From assembly GCF_000332095.2 (NCBI RefSeq), contig NZ_KI913949.1, positions 2,566,875 through 2,630,874 on the forward strand: a stretch of 64,000 bases of DNA. Direction: 5' to 3'. The DNA comes from Leptolyngbya sp. PCC 6406 (GTDB lineage Bacteria > Cyanobacteriota > Cyanobacteriia > Phormidesmidales > Phormidesmidaceae). How positions within the stretch are numbered: the stretch's first letter is position 1; every line of letters starts with the position of its first letter. A program made the position numbers and the translations under genes. Under the pieces are notes generated by a model that was given only the letters and a program-made list of their open reading frames with translations, searched no databases and was not told where the DNA came from. Of this stretch, positions 53,592 through 62,234 are shown piece by piece.

Positions 53592-53998
53592 GCTCTGAGC
53601 CACTGTTCTACTTGGTGGAGGAGGCGTTGGGCGGCTGCGAGGGCTGTCTGGGCTTCCCCCTGGGTAAAGGCTTCGGCGGGGGTGAGTTCGACTAGGGCAT
53701 TGGGATAACGGGTGGGAATGTACAGTTTATCCAGGGCCAGAGCTAGGTTAATCAAGGACTGAAAGTGGGACTGGGCGGGCTGGGGGAGGTCGCGAATCAA
53801 TCGGGTATAGAAATGCCCCCAGGGATCGCTATCTAGGCTAATCCAGACTGCCTTGAGCCCTTTTTCGGTGGCTTGCTGAGCATAGAAGCAGGCTTGGGCA
53901 AACTTATGGGCCGCGATCAGAGCCTGGGCTGCATCTAGATCATCGATGCTTTGGCGATACCAGCGATCGGCTTCCTGTTGAAGCTTTTCGCGGCTCAT
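53588..53998 (-). CDS. HEPN-domain protein
   Basis: 136 residues from ATG 53998; the longer frame to 54178 only translates the antisense-frame part of the MNT gene. 'ADRWYRQSIDDLDAAQALIAAHKFAQACFYAQQATEKGLKAVW' is the HEPN four-helix start of the COG2250 type, and 'IPTRYPNAL' carries the R-x-x-x region near the C-terminus. In MNT-HEPN pairs the HEPN partner is an RNase toxin or a partner in nucleotide transfer. It overlaps the MNT gene by 4 bp and the desulfurase by 4 bp. Confidence 0.88.
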   Translation of the reverse strand: MSREKLQQEADRWYRQSIDDLDAAQALIAAHKFAQACFYAQQATEKGLKAVWISLDSDPWGHFYTRLIRDLPQPAQSHFQSLINLALALDKLYIPTRYPNALVELTPAEAFTQGEAQTALAAAQRLLHQVEQWLRA

Positions 53999-54390
53999 GG
54001 CTGGCTCCGCTGGTAAAGGACGATGCCCTCGGCCAAAAGCTGACGAATAAAGGGGCGATCCTGACAACGGGTCAGTTCGTTTGGGGTGTAGACGATCGCG
54101 TCTACTGGGTAGGGGGCATCGAATAGCACTGTCAGCACGCGACCGATGCGATCTAGGGGGGGAAGGTCGCAATCCCATACCACAAACAAATCGATATCAG
54201 ACCGACGGGTGGCGCTGCTCCTGGCCCAGGAACCGAAGAGAAGAATGCGATCAGGATCGAGATGTTGACGCAGGCGTGCGATCGCAGGTTCTAGCCAGTC
54301 TGCCAAGGCCGCATCCACCGTGGATGAAATTTGGCGGCTGGGGGCCTGTTCTTCAGCAACAAGGATGGCTGGCTGATGGGGAGGCAGCAT
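53995..54390 (-). CDS. MNT-type nucleotidyltransferase (antitoxin)
   Basis: 131 residues. 'LLFGSWARSSATRRSDIDLFVVW' contains the nucleotidyltransferase signature GSxARx(n)SDxDL with both metal-binding aspartates; 'DAIVYTPNEL' holds the third acidic site. In MntA-HepT systems the transferase AMPylates and inactivates the HEPN toxin. Stop and HEPN start overlap as ATGA. Confidence 0.9.
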   Translation of the reverse strand: MLPPHQPAILVAEEQAPSRQISSTVDAALADWLEPAIARLRQHLDPDRILLFGSWARSSATRRSDIDLFVVWDCDLPPLDRIGRVLTVLFDAPYPVDAIVYTPNELTRCQDRPFIRQLLAEGIVLYQRSQP

Positions 54391-54400
54391 GGGGGATGAT

Positions 54401-54476
54401 GGCTAGGGGGTGATGCGATCGTAGTACAGGGTGAGGGCGGTTTGGGCCATTTGCTGGAGGGTGGCGCGATCGCGAT
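54401..54476 (-). pseudogene. 3' remnant of a glycosyltransferase-like gene
   Basis: The minus-strand frame ending at TAG 54401-54403 reads 'RATLQQMAQTALTLYYDRITP'-like sequence, which resembles the last helix of GT4 transferases (compare 'AIAQQAIALYDILRSP' at the end of the 38650 gene). Upstream of it is a TCAG tandem repeat, so only the tail remains. Weak but plausible. Confidence 0.35.
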
Positions 54477-54481
54477 CTCTC

Positions 54482-54500
54482 GTCAGTCAGTCAGTCAGTG
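54482..54500. repeat. TCAG tetranucleotide repeat
   Basis: GTCAGTCAGTCAGTCAGTG, four to five units, at the broken edge of the glycosyltransferase remnant. Confidence 0.8.
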
Positions 54501-54599
54501 GGTGAGTGTTGCCATGGCGTGGGGTTGAACTCAGATTGGGGGTTAGTGACATAATAGAATCCACGCTAGAGTCCACGCTGACCCGCAAGGTGTTGTCCC

Positions 54600-55352
54600 A
54601 TGGCTGAGACCACCGGACTAATCCCCGATCCCATCCTCTACCCCGACTCCGATGGGCAACCGATGACCGAAAGCGATGCCACCCGTGATTATTTGCTGTA
54701 CTGCGTTGAGGTGCTGCGGCTTTATTTCAAGGGTCGCTCCCATGTTTACGTTTCGGGCAACTTGTTCATCTATTACGAAGAAGGTAATCCTAAGGCTGCA
54801 ATGTCTCCAGACGTATTCGTCATTTTTGGGGTCAGCAACCGCAAGCGCCGCAGCTATAAAACCTGGCAGGAAGGCGGCAAGTTGCCCAACTTCGTCCTAG
54901 AAATCACCTCCCGCAGTACGAAACGGCAAGACGAAGTGGAAAAACCTCGCCTCTACGCCAGTCTGGGGGTGCAAGAATATTTTCAGTATGATCCCACCGC
55001 TGATTATCTCAACCCCCAACTGCGGGGGGCGCAACTGGTGGATGGCACTTACCAGCCCTTGCCTCTGTCCTCAACCGCCGCTGGCCTGCCCTACATCCAT
55101 AGCGCGGTGCTGGGGCTAGATTTGCAACTGCATCCCCCCTATCCAAAACTGGGGCTGGCCCCTGCGGCTCAAGCGCTGCGGTTCTACGATCCTCAAACGG
55201 GGATTAAGCTCCTGAGCCGAGATGAGCTGGAGCAGTTGCGCGAAGCGCTCCAGGAGGAGAATGGATTGATTCAACAGGAGCGCGATGCCGCCCAGAAACG
55301 GGCTGAGGCTCTAGCCGCCCGCCTGCGGGAGTTGGGGATTGACCCGGAGTAG
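54600..55352 (+). CDS. Uma2-family endonuclease-like protein (DUF820)
   Basis: 250 residues. PD-(D/E)XK core of the Uma2 type: 'FIYYEEGNPKAAMSPDVFVIFGV' with the aspartate, 'PNFVLEITSRSTKRQDEVEKPRLYASLGVQEYFQYDP' with ExT/S...K, and a C-terminal coiled coil 'LEQLREALQEENGLIQQERDAAQKRAEALAARLRELG'. The family is greatly expanded in cyanobacteria, its function is unknown, and a nuclease role is predicted from fold only. This is the intact member nearest to two decayed ones at 61.5-62.1 kb. Confidence 0.92.
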   Translation: MAETTGLIPDPILYPDSDGQPMTESDATRDYLLYCVEVLRLYFKGRSHVYVSGNLFIYYEEGNPKAAMSPDVFVIFGVSNRKRRSYKTWQEGGKLPNFVLEITSRSTKRQDEVEKPRLYASLGVQEYFQYDPTADYLNPQLRGAQLVDGTYQPLPLSSTAAGLPYIHSAVLGLDLQLHPPYPKLGLAPAAQALRFYDPQTGIKLLSRDELEQLREALQEENGLIQQERDAAQKRAEALAARLRELGIDPE

Positions 55353-55412
55353 TAGCCTAGGTGCCTTACCCAGCGATGTATCACCCTAATTTGAGGGGCA
55401 ACTTTTGTCAGT

Positions 55413-55701
55413 CACACGACTTGGAAGGTTACGGAGAATCGAGCCCGTTGACCGCTGGCTAAGCGGAGTCGTAAGTCTTTCAGACAGGCTTTGCCAACGC
55501 TTTAGCGTCTCCCGAAGGGAGAAAGTCAGCCACACCACCGGGTTCTGGCCGTTCCCTAGCCCCTCTGGGGCGGCAAAGCCAACGACTCCGTTGCTCCCTA
55601 GGGGAGCCGCTAACGCGAACAGGGAACTGGATGTGTGTATGGAGACAACGACGTAGCAAGCTTTTCAGCTTGTTTCAAGACATAACCTTCCAAGTCGTGT
55701 G
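55413..55701. repeat. MITE-like repeat D with 19-bp perfect terminal repeats
   Basis: CACACGACTTGGAAGGTTA (55413-55431) and its exact complement (55683-55701) enclose 251 bp with no gene. Inside are 'TTGCCAACGC' fragments and the kind of GC-rich hairpins seen in other repeats. Size and ends suit a non-autonomous transposon. No clear target duplication was found. Confidence 0.85.
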
Positions 55702-56101
55702 GGTTACCTCTTAGCGCGTTTCGTCCCAGTAATTAAAGATAAAAATCTATGGTTTTACCTTTAACCATATTCTTCAGTTTGTACCAAAGATCAGCGAATC
55801 CAGTGCCCTTTGGCGAGCAAGATTGCTTCAGATTAGCGGAAGCATTTCATAAAAAACACTTATCCTTTTGGCGCTATAAACACCATCCAACATATAACTC
55901 TAGCTATAGACTTAAGGATATCGTTCAAAGCTAAAGCATAGATTTCTATCTTCTGCTCGATATCTATGTCAGGTTTGAGATGCCCAGTCTCTGTCCTTGA
56001 GACACTCTCCATTCACAGGTGAATTTCTGACAGGTGTTTTTATAGCGGCGGGCACGGGCACGCCACCGTCACACACATTCGATCAGCATGGAGCGAACAC
56101 T
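55702..56101. other. intergenic region without a supported gene
   Basis: A 61-codon frame at 55749-55934 has no ribosome site and unremarkable composition; I do not call it. Nothing else stands out. Confidence 0.45.
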
Positions 56102-56371
56102 ATGAACAAGTTTGACTTAACTAAATTGCAGACCAGATTTGACAACACCAGCGAAGGCTGGCTAGTTCAGGTGTATAGCGGCGATCGCCGCCTGCTCTGC
56201 GTACTCGAGTCGCCTCACGCCTGGACTTTTTTGTTGGGCTGTGGGTTCGGTCTCCTACTGGCGGTGGGGTGGTTTAACCTCGCCAGTTACAGCCCCTCTA
56301 AGCCGGATATGCCGGTAACAATGCCTCCGGATACACCGGTAACAATTCCCCCGGAGATGTGGATTGATTAG
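56102..56371 (+). CDS. small single-pass membrane protein, unknown function
   Basis: 89 residues from ATG 56102 with GGAGCG upstream. A polar N-terminal half ('FDNTSEGWLVQVYSGDRRLLCVLES') is followed by one hydrophobic helix 'WTFLLGCGFGLLLAVGWFNL' (about 44-63) and a proline/threonine-rich tail 'PVTMPPDTPVTIPPE' outside or in the periplasm. I do not recognise the family. Native codon use and a GCGATCGC site support a real gene. Confidence 0.55.
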   Translation: MNKFDLTKLQTRFDNTSEGWLVQVYSGDRRLLCVLESPHAWTFLLGCGFGLLLAVGWFNLASYSPSKPDMPVTMPPDTPVTIPPEMWID

Positions 56372-56382
56372 CTCAGCCATGG

Positions 56383-56610
56383 TTAGTGGCGTGGGCACCA
56401 CACCACTTCTGTTTCCAATAGATTGTCTAACGAGAGTGATTGCAGCCCCGTCAAATTTTCCAGCGGGGCGATATCGATAAACCCATTGGCAAATACAGAT
56501 AGTCCCTGGATCTGCCTCAGATCGCCCAGGGGCAACAGGTTGCGAATGCGGTTATGGCCAATGACAGGTCGCATTGAGAAAACTCCGCAATCACGATTTA
56601 CATTAGCCAA
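56383..56610 (-). pseudogene. leucine-rich-repeat fragment
   Basis: 'IRNLLPLGDLRQIQGLSVFANGFIDIAPLENLTGLQSLSL' in two turns fits the bacterial LRR pattern (L..L..L.L..N...DI.PL..L..L). Only about two repeats remain, with an unrelated N-terminal stretch and a stop right after 'CPRH'. It is the remnant of a longer LRR protein gene. Confidence 0.6.
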
Positions 56611-56958
56611 AAATATTGCAGAGAGAATTAGAAAAAAGAAAAACTTATGACACGGATTTGAGATTGCATTGCAAATTCATGCTGTAAGGCACAAATAACT
56701 ACTTGCCTCAAGATAGACTTGAATACATGGAGATCAATGCCTCGATAGGTTTGAGTCTATGAATGGGAAAGCGAGACAGCTATTACCTTTCATAGGCTCT
56801 CTGCGAGGGTGTCCATCTCTGAACACCCTGTCAACGGGTTCTTTCTTATCACCTGTGCTGTAGAGGTGAAGCGCTTCATCCCGACTTTCTTCAACTTTTC
56901 AAGGCTCACTTATCCCAAATAATTACTCCTCATTATGAGGAGGCGGAAGGAGGTTTTA
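56611..56958. other. upstream region of sbtA
   Basis: A 350-bp gap with no gene. It should carry the CO2-responsive promoter of sbtA; I could not identify a CcmR/CmpR site by eye. A strong GAAGGAGG ribosome site directly precedes sbtA. Confidence 0.5.
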
Positions 56959-58164
56959 ATGGATTTCTTGTCCGAGTTCTTAACGAAATTTGGGGCTCAG
57001 TTGCAGTCCCCGACGCTTGGCTTTCTGATTGGCGGTATCGTCATTGCCGCTCTCGGTAGCGAATTGGCCATTCCAGATGCGATTTATAAGTTCATCGTTT
57101 TCATGCTGCTGATCAAAGTCGGCCTGACCGGCGGCATGGCAATTCGCAATGCCAACCTGACGGAGATGCTGCTGCCCGCGCTGTTCGCCGTGCTAACGGG
57201 GATAGTGATCGTGCTCATCACGCGCTACACATTGGCCAAGTTACCGGGCATCAAAGTCGTGGATGCTCTTGCGACCGGGGGCTTGTTCGGTGCTGTGAGT
57301 GGTTCTACCATGGTCGCTGGTATAACGTTACTGGAAGGGCAAGGCATCGAATATGAGGCATGGGCTGGTGCACTCTATCCCTTCATGGACATCCCAGCGC
57401 TCGTGACTGCGATCGTCATAGCCAGCATCTATACCAACAAGCAGAAGCGCGACAAGTATCTCAAAAATGAGAAGTATCTCAGCAAGGATAAGTATATCGA
57501 CGTGCAACCGGCTGCAGCAGGTGGGGCTCCCATCGACCAGCCCGTTCCCGTAGGCGGTTATCCCACCAGCGATCCGCGCAGTTCCGCTAGCGGATATTCC
57601 GGTGATTCAGGTGGTTTTGCACGCGGGTATTCTAGCGGGTCGGGCGGTACCCCAAGCAATCGGGTCAAGATCTGGCCCATCGTGAAGGAAAGCATCCAGG
57701 GATCTGCCCTATCGGCACTGCTGCTCGGCCTCGCTCTAGGCATCCTAACCCGGCCAGAAAGTGTCTACGAGAGCTTCTATGATCCCCTCTTCCGTGGTCT
57801 ACTTTCGATTCTGATGCTGATCATGGGTATGGAGGCATGGGCAAGACTCAATGAGCTGCGCCAGGTGGCCCAGTGGTACGCCCTATATGCTTTTGTGGCA
57901 CCATTTCTACATGGGTTTATCGCCTTCGGTCTCGGCATGATTGCCCACTATGCAACGGGTTTCAGCGCTGGGGGCATCGCGCTCCTGGCTGTCATTGCCG
58001 CCTCCAGTTCAGACATCTCAGGACCGCCAACGTTACGGGCCGGCATCCCGTCGGCCAACCCCTCTGCCTACATCGGCGCGTCTACAGCTATCGGTACGCC
58101 GGTTGCGATCGCACTGTGCATCCCCCTCTTTGTCGGGCTCGCCCAGGCAATGACCGGGGGCTAA
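56959..58164 (+). CDS. sbtA: SbtA sodium-dependent bicarbonate transporter
   Basis: 401 residues from ATG 56959, six bases after GGAGG. Two inverted halves of about five helices: 'LGFLIGGIVIAALGSELAIPDAIYKFIVFMLLIKVGLTGG' in the first and 'GLLSILMLIMGMEAW', 'GGIALLAVIAASSSDISGPPTLRAGIPSANPSAYIGASTAIGTPVAIALCIPLF' in the second, read in pieces. The substrate loops 'GAVSGSTMVAG' and 'ASSSDISGPP' are typical. The middle cytosolic loop is long and Gly/Ser-rich ('SSASGYSGDSGGFARG'). High-affinity HCO3- uptake at the plasma membrane as part of the CO2-concentrating mechanism. Its regulator gene sbtB follows but is broken by an IS. Confidence 0.96.
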   Translation: MDFLSEFLTKFGAQLQSPTLGFLIGGIVIAALGSELAIPDAIYKFIVFMLLIKVGLTGGMAIRNANLTEMLLPALFAVLTGIVIVLITRYTLAKLPGIKVVDALATGGLFGAVSGSTMVAGITLLEGQGIEYEAWAGALYPFMDIPALVTAIVIASIYTNKQKRDKYLKNEKYLSKDKYIDVQPAAAGGAPIDQPVPVGGYPTSDPRSSASGYSGDSGGFARGYSSGSGGTPSNRVKIWPIVKESIQGSALSALLLGLALGILTRPESVYESFYDPLFRGLLSILMLIMGMEAWARLNELRQVAQWYALYAFVAPFLHGFIAFGLGMIAHYATGFSAGGIALLAVIAASSSDISGPPTLRAGIPSANPSAYIGASTAIGTPVAIALCIPLFVGLAQAMTGG

Positions 58165-58273
58165 TCTGGGTCGCAGTTTGCCGAGGCTTCTTTAGTTCAA
58201 TGAATACATAGGTAAGGAGGTAACTGACATGGCTAAGTCAGCCAAAAAGCTCGTTCTCATCACAGAGAAATTG

Positions 58274-59967
<1,694 letters not shown>

Positions 59968-59986
59968 TGAATCAAGACAACGCAGA

Positions 59987-60021
59987 CCCAAAAAGCCGAG
60001 GTATGACCTCGGCTTTTTGGG
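59987..60021 (+). terminator. rho-independent terminator after sbtB
   Basis: CAAAAAGCCGAGGT-AT-GACCTCGGCTTTTTGG: a perfect stem of about 14 bp with a T-run in the 3' arm, 17 bp after the sbtB stop. It ends the sbtAB transcript and, being symmetric, can act both ways. Confidence 0.9.
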
Positions 60022-60362
60022 ATTTGATCGGCTAGGGTTTAAGCGTAATTCTTAAATTCTTTAGCCGGGATAAAGTAAGAGTGAAGTGGACTCAATGGTT
60101 CGGACAGATATATCAGGAAACTAAGCTCTGAATTCTTCCTGGGGTCATACCCTATATGTGGAGTCCGCCTAAAAACCTAACCGCCAATTGTAGTGGCAGT
60201 TTCACCCCAACAAACTCGATCAAATCGCGGCAAGATTTGACCCTGCGGCCCCAGTATCAGTTGAGCTTCATGGAAGCCCAATGTTTGGTGACAGAAGTAT
60301 AGAGACCAGTGCCCATTTTGGCGATCGCAGTATCGACAAGGCTCATGTCAATGTTCCTCTAC
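60022..60362. other. intergenic region without a gene
   Basis: No open frame of family-like composition, repeat or clear hairpin. One GCGATCGC site near 60320. Confidence 0.5.
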
Positions 60363-60815
60363 CTACTCTGGATCGTTCGCTAAAAACTTAGCATCTAAAA
60401 TGTCTTCTAGGGTGTAGGGACATTCCGTGGGAAATGTATCAATTGGCATCTGGGTCTCTTTTGCCGTATCTCTGCGGGCGCGACGATAATATTTTGCTAC
60501 CCATTCTGCATCTTTTAGAAAGCGTTGTAGGCTGGGGCTATCTTCTAGACAGTCTTGAATGCCATCTCGGCAGTTTGACACTGTAACCTCCCAACTGGAT
60601 GTTCTACGGTCGGGCTGATATTGCCATTTGAGCAGATGCATGATCAGCACTTTTAAGTAGCTGCCTAGCTCTTTCTGTTCGCTGCGTCCCAAGTCCCCCA
60701 GTTCCTCAACCAAATTATCTACGTCTACGTTTTCCCATTGCCCTTTCTGAAGACAGGCGATTTGATGCTCTGTCCACAGGTGGAAGTCGCGATCGTAGGG
60801 AGTTGCTCTTACCAT
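60363..60815 (-). CDS. DUF29-family protein
   Basis: 150 residues from ATG 60815; a TTG at 60839 would extend it by eight. 'YDRDFHLWTEHQIACLQKGQWENVDVDNLVEELGDLGRSEQKELGSYLKVLIMHLLKWQYQPDRRTSSW' in pieces is the DUF29 core with 'W...Q...L..G....LD..NL.EE'. DUF29 is a small helical family expanded in cyanobacteria with no known function. Its start is next to the stop of the Uma2 gene upstream. Confidence 0.92.
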   Translation of the reverse strand: MVRATPYDRDFHLWTEHQIACLQKGQWENVDVDNLVEELGDLGRSEQKELGSYLKVLIMHLLKWQYQPDRRTSSWEVTVSNCRDGIQDCLEDSPSLQRFLKDAEWVAKYYRRARRDTAKETQMPIDTFPTECPYTLEDILDAKFLANDPE

Positions 60816-60832
60816 TGGCGTTATGTCCCTGC

Positions 60833-61420
60833 TTACCAAATTAGCGATAAATCCAACACAAACCCCGGTAAGACCTCACCGCCAGAAACCGTTGACGGCG
60901 CTGACAAAATTTCCACAGGTTGGCCAGGGCGATAGAGCTCTACCTGTCGTTGCTTGCGATTAATTAGCAAGCCGAGCTGGGCTCCATTGGCCAAATATTC
61001 CGCCATTTTTTGCCGAGTTCGCTCCAGGGAATCGCTAGGGGACATCAGCTCGACGACAAAATCGGGACACAGGGGCACAAACTGGTCTTGCTGCTCCGGG
61101 GTGAGGGCTTGCCAGCGATCGCGCCTGATCCAGGCGGCATCCGGGGAGCGGTCTGCACCATTGGGCAGGGTAAACCCAGTGGATGAGTCAAACACCTCAC
61201 CAAGCTGGGTGCGGGTATTCCAAATATCGAGCTGGGTGGTGAGCTTAACGTTGCGCTTGCCCGTATTGCCCCCTGTCGGCGACATGATAATTAGCTCTCC
61301 AGCCGCAGTGCGCTCAAACTTCAGGTCGCGATGGTTTTGACAGAGCTGAAAAAACTGCTCGTCGGTCAGATCTAAATCTAATATCAAGGGCGTGGGTAAA
61401 GGCAGCGTCGTCGGGGTCAT
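60833..61420 (-). CDS. Uma2-family endonuclease-like protein (DUF820)
   Basis: 195 residues. 'LTDEQFFQLCQNHRDLKFERTAAGELIIMSPTGGNTGKRN' opens the fold; 'RSPDAAWIRRDRW' has the metal aspartate, 'CPDFVVELMSPSDSLERTRQKMAEYLANGAQLGLLINRKQRQVELY' the ExxS...K-M...A pattern of a PD-(D/E)XK core. Normal full length and apparently intact. It directly precedes the DUF29 gene on the same strand (18-bp gap), suggesting co-transcription. Confidence 0.94.
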   Translation of the reverse strand: MTPTTLPLPTPLILDLDLTDEQFFQLCQNHRDLKFERTAAGELIIMSPTGGNTGKRNVKLTTQLDIWNTRTQLGEVFDSSTGFTLPNGADRSPDAAWIRRDRWQALTPEQQDQFVPLCPDFVVELMSPSDSLERTRQKMAEYLANGAQLGLLINRKQRQVELYRPGQPVEILSAPSTVSGGEVLPGFVLDLSLIW

Positions 61421-61522
61421 AGCGGTTCCCGGAGCTTGCTTCGTAAATACCTACAGTATAGAGAGTGTCAGGTGGGTCATCGGGTATGGGATCCAGGGCG
61501 GTTTCAGACTCGACGACACCCC

Positions 61523-61849
61523 CTATTCCCTGAGCGTGCCCAAGTAAGTTTCAAATTCCCGTAGGGCCACACTCGACCCCGCCGACCAGGCCCGCTCGAC
61601 ATACTCCGGCAAGACGGCTTTCACATCCACCGTGGAAAACTCTGCCAGGGTACGGCTACGATTTCCATAACCTGCTACAGGAGCCATAAGAAAAATGGTC
61701 TGGGTGTGGGCATTGTAGCGGACTTTGATGGCAGCATCATCCCGGCGGCTCGCTAACAGTGCCTCGTAGTCCTCCCAGGTTTGATAGGTCAGGGTGACGG
61801 CACTGCCGGGGGGGAGCTGAATCTATTCTCGACTGATCGATAACACCAT
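61523..61849 (-). pseudogene. Uma2-family pseudogene with internal stop and deletion
   Basis: From ATG 61849 the frame reads 'MVLSISRE', then TAG (61823-61825), then 'IQLPPGSAVTLTYQTWEDYEALLASRRDDAAIKVRYN', the usual N-terminus of one Uma2 subgroup, where a glutamine (CAG) is expected at the stop. After 'IFLMAPVAGYGNRSR' the catalytic core is missing and the frame joins 'VLPEYVERAWSAGSSVALREFETYL', a typical C-terminal end. So one nonsense change and one internal in-frame deletion. Confidence 0.8.
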
Positions 61850-62115
61850 CGTGCTTGTTCTCCGCTGTGGTTGGGGGGGATGCCCCAATTTAACCAATGC
61901 TGAACCCTGGAAATAGGCTTGGTTAGGGTCAATGCCCAGTTCCTGCAGCGGTTGGGCTAGGCGGTTGACCCGTTCCTCAGCTTGGGTAGTTTGTAGTTTT
62001 GCTTGATCGGCCCGCTCCTGGACCTACTCTGCCCGCTCTTCAGCCGAAAAAATCAACCGTTCCTCGACATTAAACCACCGCAGCCATAGCCGCTCAATGC
62101 CATCATAATTCCCCT
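61850..62115 (-). pseudogene. C-terminal fragment of another Uma2-family gene
   Basis: The frame reads 'GNYDGIERLWLRWFNVEERLIF' and 'SAEERAE', then TAG (62024-62026) and 'VQERADQAKLQTTQAEERVNRLAQPLQELGIDPN', the coiled-coil tail that ends many cyanobacterial Uma2 proteins. No N-terminal catalytic part is found upstream. The stop again replaces an expected glutamine. Confidence 0.75.
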
Positions 62116-62234
62116 GCCAAACGCTGCACAGAGGCGCTATAGGTCTGGGGTGCTTCCTGCGAAGTCTTCAAAATCCCGAGGTCAGATAGGATAAGAGCCA
62201 TCAGTGCAACATCGGTGGAGTTTGCTAGGGATTC

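Noticed and set aside
55749-55934. 61-codon frame upstream of the small membrane protein
   Set aside because: No ribosome site, no family pattern, and it is AT-rich next to a mobile repeat.
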